Below, one piece after another: positions 43,888-52,277 of a stretch of 60,131 nucleotides of DNA. The translations under genes and the position numbers were made by a program. How positions within the stretch are numbered: position 1 is the stretch's first letter; each line of letters opens with the position of its first letter. The notes below the pieces were generated by a model. That model was not told where the DNA came from. It worked only from the letters and a program-made list of their open reading frames with translations, and made no database searches. The DNA comes from Bacteroidales bacterium (GTDB taxonomy: Bacteria > Bacteroidota > Bacteroidia > Bacteroidales > UBA932): NCBI GenBank assembly GCA_017452265.1, contig JAFTMS010000017.1, positions 1 through 60,131 on the forward strand. Reading direction: 5' to 3'.

Positions 43888-45459
43888 CTAATACCCCGGA
43901 TTCTGCCCAAGAGTAGGGGTCATCGTCAATTCATAAGCCGGTATCGGCCATGTGAAGATCCGGCTGTCCGCATCAACAACTCTTTCGTCATATGCCGTAC
44001 CTGTCATGACGATATTTTCAGCCTCTTCCTGAGCAACTCTGGCAGGTATGCCATCACCCCAGCGTTTGAGACATATGAGACGCTGACCGTCACCTATTGT
44101 CTCCCTGAACCATTCTTTCTTGACATTTTCAAGACTTCCGCCAGTCAATGTAGCACTACGTGCCTCCTGAAGCTTGTTAAGCCATGACTTAGCCCGTGTA
44201 TTGTTATTAAGACAAGCATACGCTTCAGCTGCTATCAGATACATCTCGGAAATTCTTATTGGCTTTGCAGCAACCGCGCTATTTTCAAGGCTACTGGTAT
44301 TGAAAGGATTGTTTGGAGAACCTATTGTACCTATATACTTAACGAAAACAATGACATCATCAGTGTATCCCACCGTCTTTACAGGATGTAATCCTGTAGA
44401 AAACCATGTCCTGCGCCTTAAATCTGCGTCATCATAAGCACTAATGGCATTGGCAGACGGGAGAAAATAAGGTGTGAAGCATGTTCCGTTTTCATCACTG
44501 GTCACGTTAGTATATATTGCCTTAAAGATTCTGCCTTCAGAAATCATTGCTGGAAGTGCCAAAATTGCCTCTGTACCAGAAAAAGGAGGCTGCTGCTGCT
44601 GTCCATCTACAGCAGCTGTAAGATACTCATTATGCATTGCACTCACAGTATTTGCTAATGTATAACCTCCTGTTGAATTTATAACCTCTATAGCTGTCTT
44701 CGCTGCACTGCTATAGTCTTTTGTATCAAGATAATAGCGAGCCAACAAGGCCTTTACCGCATCTACAGTAGGCATAGTACAGTTTCCAAAACCACTAAAA
44801 CCAGGATCCAGATTAGTAGCGGCTTCCGTCAGAAGCTCTTCCGCTTCAAGAAGGTCTGTCAGAATCTGCTCATAAACTTCCTCAACCGTAGCACGATATG
44901 GTTCGGCCTCATAATCATAAGATATTATAAGAGGAACTGACAAATCGTCTTCAGCAGTATCTTCATTATAAGCCGGGCCGAAGTATCTGGTAAGAGTCAG
45001 ATATGATGATGCCCTGCAGAAAAGTGATATGCCCTTGAGAAGATTGGCATATGGGAGAAGTGACTCGTCTTCCACCATCTCTGCCTGTTCAATTGCTATG
45101 TTATAATCCTTGATAGCAAGATAATGTGTTCCCCATAATGACTCAACATACTCATCGCTGTCTGTGAATGTTTCGTCTGCACGATGTACACTTCCATAAT
45201 TGTTACCGTATGTGATTGTTGCATTGAAATAGTCACACATCACATCCGCACTCTGGTCATAAGTTCCGCTGAAGGTCGAGCGGTACGAAGCAAGCACACC
45301 GTTCTGAAATGACACGATATCACTCTGAGTCAACAGAAGTGGTTCCTTCTCGTCAAAAACAATCTCGCTCGTAGGCTCCAGTTCCAAATTGCAGGATGCA
45401 GCCATAGCTATGGTACTGATTCCGATGAGAATGCTTTTAAATATATTTTTCATTTTCAT
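43888..45459 (-). CDS. SusD/RagB family nutrient-binding lipoprotein
   Basis: 523 residues from the ATG at 45459, chosen for its lipoprotein signal (KNIFKSILIGISTIAMAASC). An ATG 13 codons upstream overlaps the susC stop (TAATG) and could be used for translational coupling. The helical SusD fold is shown by PTSEIVFDEK near the start, the TPR-like repeats and the C-terminal FTWPIPAYELTMTPTLGQNPGY, the standard SusD ending. It caps the SusC channel and binds oligosaccharides or oligopeptides. Confidence 0.95.
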   Translation of the reverse strand: MKMKNIFKSILIGISTIAMAASCNLELEPTSEIVFDEKEPLLLTQSDIVSFQNGVLASYRSTFSGTYDQSADVMCDYFNATITYGNNYGSVHRADETFTDSDEYVESLWGTHYLAIKDYNIAIEQAEMVEDESLLPYANLLKGISLFCRASSYLTLTRYFGPAYNEDTAEDDLSVPLIISYDYEAEPYRATVEEVYEQILTDLLEAEELLTEAATNLDPGFSGFGNCTMPTVDAVKALLARYYLDTKDYSSAAKTAIEVINSTGGYTLANTVSAMHNEYLTAAVDGQQQQPPFSGTEAILALPAMISEGRIFKAIYTNVTSDENGTCFTPYFLPSANAISAYDDADLRRRTWFSTGLHPVKTVGYTDDVIVFVKYIGTIGSPNNPFNTSSLENSAVAAKPIRISEMYLIAAEAYACLNNNTRAKSWLNKLQEARSATLTGGSLENVKKEWFRETIGDGQRLICLKRWGDGIPARVAQEEAENIVMTGTAYDERVVDADSRIFTWPIPAYELTMTPTLGQNPGY

Positions 45460-45497
45460 AAAATTCCTGTTACTAAATCTCATTATAGAACCCGCCA

Positions 45498-48482
45498 TTA
45501 GAATACAAGCTCAACTCCGAAAAGGTACTGTTTTGAGTTACCGACAATACCAAGGCTGAGGTTTGAATCCACCTCTGGATCGATGCCAGAGTATGGAGTC
45601 AGCGTGAAGAGGTTACGTCCTGTAAAAGAGAACTTGAGGCCGCTTATTACATTCTGACGTTTAAGGATTCTTTCCGGCAGAGCATAGGCCAACTGAAGAT
45701 TCTTCAGACGCAGGAAATCTGCATCCTCGAAAAGATGAGTGTCAAGCTGCATTGCTACGTCCTTAGACCAATCCGGATATTTAGCATCTGTATTTGTCGG
45801 TGTCCAGAAATCAGCGACCTCCTTATGCTGGGTTGAATCCAGATTCAGGTATGGATTCGCATAGAAATACTTGTCGTTGTTGATAAGGGTCTTGCCCAGG
45901 ACATAGTTGAAGTCCGCCTGTAGAGAAAAACCTCTCCAGCCACCGCTGATACTAAAACCTCCGTTTACAGGAGCACGAAGCGCCTTGCCGGTATTCTGTC
46001 TGAGACTACCTTCATTGAATTCCTTTGTTGTCTCTTCCATCGTAGTCACAGTCGGATCTTCACCAGCAAGATACCACATAGGAAGACCGTCTTCCGGATC
46101 CACACCTGCATATATAGGCGAACTATATAACACTGGCTGACCTACTATATAGACTATACCGGTATTCGCCATTTCCCAAGTGGTCATACCATGGAACAAC
46201 TCTGTAATCTTCTCTTTATTATAATTGAATGTCGTGCTGGCACGCAGATAATAATCGGGCCCTCTGAGGATATCCACACCGAGAGTGATGTCTACTCCTG
46301 AATTAAGAAGAGAGCCGACATTATCATAGAGACTGCTGTAACCGCCTGTATAACTGTATGGCACATCCATAAGCATTGCAGATGTCGTCCTTCGGTAGTA
46401 CTCTATATTGAAGTCTACCATATCCGCAATACGACCATTAACTCCTACAGTAAGAAGCGCCTGCTTCTCCCAGGTCAGATTATAATTACTCGGACGACCT
46501 ACATAAGTCGATGAGTAGCCATTATAGTCGGAGCTGGATGCTACAAGTGCAAAGTACTGATAATCCGGAATATTTGAATTACCCTGAGTACCGTAGCTGA
46601 TCTTAAGGTTAAGGTCGTTTATGTTGCTCGCACCCTGAAGGAAATCCTCCCTTTTGAGCTTCCACATGGCACCTGCCGCCCAGAAGGTTGCATGTTTGTT
46701 ATTAGGTCCGAAACGAGAACATGCATCATTACGGATAGATGCATCAAAATAGTATTTCTCTTTCAGTGCATAGTCCACACGACCGAAGAAAGAAAGGTAC
46801 TTGGTCTGTAAGAAAGACTCTGAAACATCAAATGTAGTCTGAGTTCCGTTCTGAAGGTTATCAAGTCTGTCATCCACTATACCTTCCGAATATGCTTCGA
46901 AACTGTCCGTAACATTGGAAACGCCTTCCTGACCTGCAAGGAATGTAAAATGATGGTCATGAGCAATGTCAAAAGAATACTCTATGGTATTAGTGATCAT
47001 AGCCGAGTAATGAAGCCCTGATGTTCTGTAACGCCATCCGTTACCAGGGTCGCCCAGATATGAGGGATTACGTCTCTGCGTTCCGACAGCGAAATAACCG
47101 TCCACACCGGCACGTGATGCAATCTTGAGGTTACGTATAGGCTCAATTTCGACATTGAATGAAGCCAGTATTCCGTAACGGTCAGTCTGATTGGTCACAT
47201 TATCCATGTAATACTCCGAGGTATACATGCTGTTAGGATACTGAATCTCATACTGCTTTCCGGTTTCCGGATCTATAGCTGAATAGAGAGGGAGCATCAG
47301 ATATGACAGACCTCCGGAAATATAATTTGACACACCTGAAGAAGAGCCCCAGTTCGGATTCACAGACTTTATGTCATATGAAAGGCTGAGGTTTGCTCCA
47401 ATCTTCAGCCACTCCTTCGGACGTCCCTGCACATTTGAGCGCACCGTATACCTGTCATACACGTTACCGATGGCAGTACCTCTCTGATGGAACTGCGATG
47501 CACCGATCATATATGCAACCTTGTTTCCGCCGCCCTCAACAGACACGTCGTTCTGGAACTGCGGATTGTTGAACTGCTGCATATACATGTACCATTTCGT
47601 ATCTGCATCAAAGCCTTTGTCCGTATAAGTCGTCTTTATCTGCTCCGGAGTCATGAGGCCTGACTTTACCCAGAAGTCCTTGAGTTCAGGGCCTGACATC
47701 ATGTTCTCATACAAAGTCATATCCGCCAAAGTTGATATTCCGGCCTGGCTGCGGATTGAGACAGTTGCCTTTGCATCATATGAGCCAGACTTTGTCGTCA
47801 CATAAACGACTCCGTTTGCTGCACGTGAACCGTAAATGGAAGTTGCGGATGCATCCTTAAGGACAGTGATGCTCTGAATATCATTCGGGTTCATTGCCTG
47901 TATCGCACGGGACGTGGTCTGGATACCGTCAATGATGAACAACGGCTCACCGGATGTACTGAGGGAGCCCTGACCATGAAGCTTCATGGAAACGTTGTCG
48001 TCTCCCGCCACACCACCAGTCGTCATGACTGCGAGTCCTGCGACCTGGCCCTGAAGCTGGTCGAGGGCTGATGATGACGGTGCATTCTTGATTCCGTCGG
48101 ACTTCACAGTCGTTACGGAACCGACCATTGTTCCGACCTTCTTTGCAGAACCGTAGCCCACTACGACGGCGTTTTCAAGCATTTCCGTGTCAGGAGCAAG
48201 GTCACAGTTGATCACCGCCTTGCCGTCAACACTGATTTCCTGGTCGTTATAACCGATTGACGAGAAGACCAGAACGGCTCCCTTCTGTACCGTAATCGAA
48301 TACTGACCGTCCATGTCTGAGCTTATACCGTTCATCGTACCTTTCTCTACGATTGAGGCGAACGGAACCGGTTCACCTGTCGACGCATCCGTGACCAGTC
48401 CGGTGACCGTCAGGCTCTGCGCGAAAGCTACAGATGTGATCAAAGCTGCCAACATGGAAAAAAACAGTCTCATTTTTTTCAT
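45498..48482 (-). CDS. SusC/RagA TonB-dependent outer-membrane transporter
   Basis: 994 residues. Signal peptide (MRLFFSMLAALITSVAFA), carboxypeptidase-like domain (about 24-100, TVTGLVTDASTGEPVPFAS), TonB-box/plug (VVVGYGSAKK, then GVVYVTTKSG) and a C-terminal 22-strand barrel ending in ELVF. The SusC-type plug sequence DGIQTTSRAIQAMNPNDIQS and DASATSIYGSRAANG are diagnostic. Imports the ligand bound by the SusD partner. First gene of the operon; promoter at 48565-48596. Confidence 0.96.
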   Translation of the reverse strand: MKKMRLFFSMLAALITSVAFAQSLTVTGLVTDASTGEPVPFASIVEKGTMNGISSDMDGQYSITVQKGAVLVFSSIGYNDQEISVDGKAVINCDLAPDTEMLENAVVVGYGSAKKVGTMVGSVTTVKSDGIKNAPSSSALDQLQGQVAGLAVMTTGGVAGDDNVSMKLHGQGSLSTSGEPLFIIDGIQTTSRAIQAMNPNDIQSITVLKDASATSIYGSRAANGVVYVTTKSGSYDAKATVSIRSQAGISTLADMTLYENMMSGPELKDFWVKSGLMTPEQIKTTYTDKGFDADTKWYMYMQQFNNPQFQNDVSVEGGGNKVAYMIGASQFHQRGTAIGNVYDRYTVRSNVQGRPKEWLKIGANLSLSYDIKSVNPNWGSSSGVSNYISGGLSYLMLPLYSAIDPETGKQYEIQYPNSMYTSEYYMDNVTNQTDRYGILASFNVEIEPIRNLKIASRAGVDGYFAVGTQRRNPSYLGDPGNGWRYRTSGLHYSAMITNTIEYSFDIAHDHHFTFLAGQEGVSNVTDSFEAYSEGIVDDRLDNLQNGTQTTFDVSESFLQTKYLSFFGRVDYALKEKYYFDASIRNDACSRFGPNNKHATFWAAGAMWKLKREDFLQGASNINDLNLKISYGTQGNSNIPDYQYFALVASSSDYNGYSSTYVGRPSNYNLTWEKQALLTVGVNGRIADMVDFNIEYYRRTTSAMLMDVPYSYTGGYSSLYDNVGSLLNSGVDITLGVDILRGPDYYLRASTTFNYNKEKITELFHGMTTWEMANTGIVYIVGQPVLYSSPIYAGVDPEDGLPMWYLAGEDPTVTTMEETTKEFNEGSLRQNTGKALRAPVNGGFSISGGWRGFSLQADFNYVLGKTLINNDKYFYANPYLNLDSTQHKEVADFWTPTNTDAKYPDWSKDVAMQLDTHLFEDADFLRLKNLQLAYALPERILKRQNVISGLKFSFTGRNLFTLTPYSGIDPEVDSNLSLGIVGNSKQYLFGVELVF

Positions 48483-48537
48483 TGTGTTGTCTTACTTTTA
48501 GTTATTATACATAAATATTGAACATTCGTGCTTTTAA

Positions 48538-48556
48538 GTGGCTCGCGAAAAGCCAC
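48538..48556 (-). promoter_or_regulatory. 5' hairpin in the susC leader
   Basis: Stem GTGGCT / AGCCAC with a 7-nt loop, about 5 nt after the inferred transcription start, so it would cap the 5' end of the mRNA. A stabilising or regulatory role is inferred. Confidence 0.45.
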
Positions 48557-48564
48557 ATAGCCTG

Positions 48565-48596
48565 CAAAGATTGCAATTTTTAATTACAATCCCAAA
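48565..48596 (-). promoter_or_regulatory. Promoter of the SusCD-protease operon
   Basis: On the minus strand TTTG (plus 48593-48596) is followed after 20 nt by AATCTTTG (plus 48565-48572), one base from TAnnTTTG. Leader of about 80 nt to the susC ATG. Confidence 0.65.
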
Positions 48597-48837
48597 TGTT
48601 TTATTTATCTTCCAAATGGTTATTTCTTACTTCTTATGGCACAGTCGTTTGGATTTTCAGCCTGCCGCGATGTTATAAAAACGAAAATTTACAAAAACGC
48701 CATTTTGACTTACATTTTAAAACTTGTAATTTATCATCTCATTTCGTACAATTTCTGTCAAAAGCCCGTTTGAAAGGCTGAAATCCTTTCTTGGCTTTAC
48801 GATTTAATATCCGGCATAGCCTTCATACTCCTCTGAC

Positions 48838-48873
48838 CATCCTGACCCTCCTGTCCCTCCTGTCCCTCCTGTC
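48838..48873 (+). repeat. 9-bp tandem array 1
   Basis: Three perfect copies of CCTCCTGTC (48847-48873) preceded by a degenerate copy. Confidence 0.85.
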
Positions 48874-48963
48874 CCCAGTCTCTCCTGTCCGCTGCTTCCC
48901 TCCTATATCCCCTGGCTTCCTGCCCTTGCCCCTTATGTCTCCCCTGGCTCTCCCCCCTCCTGC

Positions 48964-48990
48964 TCCCTCATGCCCCTCATGCCCCTCATG
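48964..48990 (+). repeat. 9-bp tandem array 2
   Basis: Three copies of CCCCTCATG, the first with one change. Ends 37 bp before repeat B1. Confidence 0.85.
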
Positions 48991-49026
48991 CTCGCGCACC
49001 TCCACTTGCAAAACACACCAGACCAC

Positions 49027-49100
49027 AAAACACAACGCACTATCCAGCAACAACTTACGCAAGGTGCGTGCTCCCCATTGGCAGCACGCACTTTCCACAA
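49027..49100 (+). repeat. Family-B palindromic repeat, copy B1
   Basis: The left flank AAAACACAACGCACTATCCA is shared with B2. Hairpin arms AAGGTGCGTGC (49061-49071) and GCACGCACTTT (49084-49094) surround a 12-nt loop beginning TCCCC. Confidence 0.85.
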
Positions 49101-49213
49101 CCTCCTGCAAACCAGCGCATTACATCTCACCTCGCATAATGCCTCCGGCATATCCTGTTTTATCAACATTAAGCAGGCCCTGCACACAATACGCAGTTGC
49201 CGACCGTCAGGCA

Positions 49214-49330
49214 TGTGGTACAAGAAAACTCCATTTCTTGTATCACACTATATAGTAGTATGCCTTCTGATGCGTTTTAGGAGGAGTCGTCATGACGTGT
49301 GATACATAAATCAGCCGATTTTTGTACCAC
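49214..49330. repeat. Possible 117-bp inverted-repeat (MITE-like) element
   Basis: TGTGGTACAAGAAA (49214-49227) is followed by TTTCTTGTATCACA (49234-49247), then TGTGATACATAAA (49298-49310) and TTTTTGTACCAC (49319-49330). The outermost copies form terminal inverted repeats and the inner two form subterminal ones. No coding content. Confidence 0.5.
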
Positions 49331-49468
49331 GCTCTTGCGAGGATAGGCTGCCGAGCAGATGTGCAGAGGAACAGATGGCCTGACGAGCGGACGGGCGGGT
49401 GAGCGGACGCGAGAAATATATGTTCAAACGAAACTTATATCAATCAGTATCTCAGCGCTTTATACATT

Positions 49469-49496
49469 ATCGCCTGCTCCACATGACGCAGGCGAT
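49469..49496 (+). terminator. Hairpin, terminator-like
   Basis: Perfect 9-bp stem ATCGCCTGC / GCAGGCGAT with a 10-nt loop and a short T run. No obvious gene ends here. Confidence 0.4.
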
Positions 49497-49633
49497 TTCT
49501 CGCAACTACCTGCCTGTCAGTTTTTTGCGACATAGCGTTTAACATATGGCGTTACGTATCCTAGAAAGTGTTCAGCAGCCAATTCTGGGCATAGTCATAG
49601 TTAGTTAACCGCAAATCATGACACAGGGCTTTG

Positions 49634-49669
49634 CACTTGAGCCACTTGAGCCACTTGAACCACTTGAAC
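49634..49669 (+). repeat. 9-bp tandem array 3
   Basis: Four copies of CACTTGARC (two with G, two with A at the variable base). It directly abuts repeat B2. Confidence 0.9.
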
Positions 49670-49670
49670 C

Positions 49671-49775
49671 AAAACACAACGCACTATCCAGCAACCACTT
49701 ACGCAAAGTGCGTGCTCCCCATCTGCGGCACGCACTTTCGGCAAGTTCTTGCTGCTCAATATATTACATTTTACG
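49671..49775 (+). repeat. Family-B palindromic repeat, copy B2
   Basis: Hairpin arms AAAGTGCGTGC (49705-49715) and GCACGCACTTT (49728-49738), a perfect 11-bp stem with a 12-nt loop beginning TCCCC. The right flank carries ATTACATTTTACGC, shared with B4. It lies upstream of RAYT 2. Confidence 0.9.
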
Positions 49776-49948
49776 CAAACCAGGATGCTCAGCGTCCGAT
49801 AAAACGCTCAGCGCCCCTTTAATATAATCAAAAAACCACAAAACGAAGAGAATGCAAAAATTTATTCGCCACATTTTTCTTTTTCTTATCATCCCGGCGG
49901 ACAAGTATCCATAGATTTGCCAATGACCGTTTAACGGATGGAACGATT

Positions 49949-50902
49949 ATGAACGATTATTATAAACCTATAATGATTATGAGAAAGAAGCGAAAATTCT
50001 ATCATGGTGCAATCAACCATGTCTACCAGAGGACTATTAATGGTGTACATTTGTTCTATTGCAGGGAAGACTGTCTGGTTTTCTTTACAATCCTGTCGGT
50101 GTGTGCCCGGAATGATGGTGTAAGAGTACTTGAATTGTGTCTGATGCACAATCATATACATCTTTTGATAGAAGCGGAGACGTTGCAGCAGCTCAGTCGT
50201 TTCGTTGACCACTACACGGCTTGGTTTGTCCGTGAATACAATACCTTCACCGGGCGTACCGGCAAACTCTTCAAGAAGAATTTCGGCAGCGCCCCCAAAT
50301 GGGAGGAAAAGCGTCTGAGGAGCGCCATCATATATATAGGTAACAATCCTGTGGAAAAGCATTTCTGCCGAAAGGCCGATGAGTCAAGGTGGAATTTCCT
50401 TCAATATGGATTGAGTTCGCGTCCTTTTTCTGAGCCGCTGAGGAAAAGTAAGGCTACGTGCGAACTGAAGAAGGCATTGAAAGCGGTCGACATCATGGTT
50501 GCCCTGAATCTGCCGCTCAAATATTCCCAGCTTATATGTCTTGGAGGTAAACTTTGCACACGCGAACAAGAACAACTCACAGACTATGTCATATCCCGAT
50601 ATTCCGCCATTGACCATAAGGGACTGGCATCCTATTTCAAATCATATGACGCCATGCTTGCAGCAATGTCGGTTACTACGGGTGATGATTATGACATAAA
50701 GGAAAGAAGAGATGACTTTTCACTTGAGTCGTTTTCTGAAATGACGGAATATTTGCAGGGCAGGATGGCGAGACACGAAATCGGAAAGGTTGTCGCTCTG
50801 CCGTTGGACGATAAAGTCAGATTGTATGACGAACTGCAGAAACATACCAATGCGACAGGCCGTCAGATCTGCAAATTTCTGCACATACGGGAAAAGGTGT
50901 AA
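49949..50902 (+). CDS. REP-associated tyrosine transposase (RAYT), copy 2
   Basis: 317 residues. MHNHIHLLIEAE carries the HUH-type HIH (69-71) and YIGNNPVEKH the catalytic-type Tyr129. An Arg/Lys-rich C-terminal part follows, ending in a helix-turn-helix-like stretch (KHTNATGRQICKFLHI). It is only distantly similar to RAYT 1. It is bracketed by family-B repeats (B2 about 170 bp upstream, B3 about 30 bp downstream), the arrangement expected for a RAYT and its cognate palindromes. Met9 and Met11 are alternative starts. Confidence 0.88.
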   Translation: MNDYYKPIMIMRKKRKFYHGAINHVYQRTINGVHLFYCREDCLVFFTILSVCARNDGVRVLELCLMHNHIHLLIEAETLQQLSRFVDHYTAWFVREYNTFTGRTGKLFKKNFGSAPKWEEKRLRSAIIYIGNNPVEKHFCRKADESRWNFLQYGLSSRPFSEPLRKSKATCELKKALKAVDIMVALNLPLKYSQLICLGGKLCTREQEQLTDYVISRYSAIDHKGLASYFKSYDAMLAAMSVTTGDDYDIKERRDDFSLESFSEMTEYLQGRMARHEIGKVVALPLDDKVRLYDELQKHTNATGRQICKFLHIREKV

Positions 50903-50919
50903 AATACAAACACCTGACA

Positions 50920-50985
50920 GCCAGCCGGTTACATAAAGTACGTGCCGTCGCGGGGGAGCACGCACTTTAAGCAAGCTGCTGAAAA
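50920..50985 (+). repeat. Family-B palindromic repeat, copy B3
   Basis: Arms AAAGTACGTGC (50935-50945) and GCACGCACTTT (50958-50968) with one mismatch and a 12-nt loop. The loop is the reverse complement of the B1/B2 type (ends GGGGA). Confidence 0.85.
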
Positions 50986-51010
50986 TCAGTGATTTGCAGT
51001 TCGCGGGATT

Positions 51011-51961
51011 TTATCTTTCCGGTTCGAAGTGCTCTTTGCCGACTCCGCAGGCAGGGCAGGTCCAGTCGTCGGGCAGTCCGCTGAACGGGGTGCCGGGCGG
51101 TATGTCGTTCTCAGGATCGCCCTCGGCCGGATCGTAGATGTAGCCGCACAGAACGCAGACATAGCGCCGCATGTCCTTCGGCTCGGCTTGGGCTGAAAGT
51201 GCCGCATCCGCAGCATACGTGGCCGCAGCATACGGAACCGTCGCATCCGAGGCCTCTGCCTCCTCGTCAGCCGTTTCCGCATCTTCCGCAGCGGCTTCCT
51301 CGACAGCCTTCCTGATAGCTTTGCCGTCCGTTTCCACGACGGCCGCATCTTCCGTCAGGTCCACAATCAGAGCCACCGGTGTGTCCTCGTGCATCCTTTC
51401 CGCCACCTTGTTCCAGTTTATCAGCTCCCAGCAGTTGTCGATGTAGGCTGCGCGGCGGTTCCTGTAGTCAACATAATAGGCGTGTTCCCACACGTCAATC
51501 GTCAGCAGAGGCTTGTATCCCGCGCGCATCGGATTGCCCGCGTTCGACTCTGCGATGATGTGCAGCCTTCCCTTGCCGTCCTGTGCGAGCCATGCCCAGC
51601 CCGAGCCGAAGACATCAGCCGCAGCCTTCTTGAACTTCTCCTTGAACACGTCCACTGAGCCGAAGTCACGGCTGAGCGCGTCCTTCAGTTCTGCCGGAAT
51701 GTCTGTCGGTGATGGGGTGAGGGAGTTGAAGAAGAATGTGTGGTTCCACACCTGTGCGGCATTGTTGTAGACAGGGCCCGTGGCCGTGAGGATGAGGGTT
51801 TCGATCGGGACATCCTCGAGGGGAGTGCCTATGGTCAGGCGGTTGAGGTTGTCGACATAGGTCTGGAGATGTCTGCCGTAATGGTAGTCGATGGTCTCCC
51901 GACTCATCTTGGGCTCCAATGCGTCAGGCGCATAAGGGAGCGGGGGTAATGTGTAGATCAT
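51011..51961 (-). CDS. Fe-type superoxide dismutase fused to rubredoxin
   Basis: 316 residues from the ATG at 51961 ([10 protein letters not shown]). The SOD part (about 1-195) has metal ligands His27, His74, Asp156 and His160 ([20 protein letters not shown]), with Gln70 as in Fe-SODs. An Ala/Glu/Asp-rich linker (about 200-262) joins a complete rubredoxin (264-316) with Cys269, Cys272, Cys302 and Cys305 (CVLCG, CPACG). Rubredoxin is usually fused to rubrerythrin or stands alone. Here it could reduce the SOD iron and turn the enzyme toward superoxide reduction, but that is inference. The fusion is continuous in one frame. Confidence 0.92.
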   Translation of the reverse strand: MIYTLPPLPYAPDALEPKMSRETIDYHYGRHLQTYVDNLNRLTIGTPLEDVPIETLILTATGPVYNNAAQVWNHTFFFNSLTPSPTDIPAELKDALSRDFGSVDVFKEKFKKAAADVFGSGWAWLAQDGKGRLHIIAESNAGNPMRAGYKPLLTIDVWEHAYYVDYRNRRAAYIDNCWELINWNKVAERMHEDTPVALIVDLTEDAAVVETDGKAIRKAVEEAAAEDAETADEEAEASDATVPYAAATYAADAALSAQAEPKDMRRYVCVLCGYIYDPAEGDPENDIPPGTPFSGLPDDWTCPACGVGKEHFEPER

Positions 51962-52038
51962 ATATGTATATATTAAGTCCGTTGCGGGCTGTATTTCAAA
52001 TCTCAGACCGAACCGGAAAGATTGCCACGTCACTGGCG

Positions 52039-52172
52039 CTCCTCGCAATGACGTGAGTCGCGATGTCTGGATCGATGCTCCTCGCAATGACGCGAGTCGC
52101 GATGCGTGAGTCGGTGTGCCTCGTAATCACGTGAGTCGCGATGCGTGATTCGACGCGGTTCGCCATGACGTG
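52039..52172 (+). repeat. 39-bp tandem array, 3.4 copies
   Basis: Units start at 52039, 52078 and 52117, with a partial fourth at 52156. Each contains TCGCAATGACG-like and GTGAGTCGCGATG blocks. It lies between the SOD-rubredoxin start and the AraC-type gene. The minus-strand core (CGTCATTGCGAGGAGC) resembles a repeat familiar from many bacterial genomes. Confidence 0.85.
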
Positions 52173-52199
52173 TTACTGCACCTTTTACGGATAATATTA

Positions 52200-52273
52200 T
52201 CAAAAGGTCAAAAATTGCACCGAATTACAATGTTTGGATTGCTTTTTGAATGTCAAAAGGGCAAAAATTGCAC
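52200..52273 (+). promoter_or_regulatory. Two 21-bp direct repeats before the AraC-type gene
   Basis: 52200-52220 and 52253-52273 differ at one base and share the core CAAAAATTGCAC. Start-to-start distance is 53 bp, close to five helical turns, and the second ends 4 bp before the ATG. This fits an autoregulatory operator of an AraC-family protein. Confidence 0.6.
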
Positions 52274-52277
52274 ACAA

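Larger units (their letters stand above)
48600..49948. other. Repeat-rich non-coding block between susC and RAYT 2
   Basis: No gene is supported across about 1.35 kb. It contains three 9-bp tandem arrays, repeats B1 and B2, a possible 117-bp inverted-repeat element (49214-49330) and a 9-bp-stem hairpin (49469-49496). Open frames here are explained by the 9-bp repeats, which keep frame in any direction. Confidence 0.7.

Noticed and set aside
48791-49255. A 154-codon plus-strand frame rich in Pro, Leu, Ser and Cys
   Set aside because: It is produced by the 9-bp tandem arrays and repeat B1, which keep any frame open.
49618-49827. A 69-codon frame with EPL repeats
   Set aside because: The Glu-Pro-Leu repeats are a translation of the 9-bp array 3, and the rest is repeat B2.
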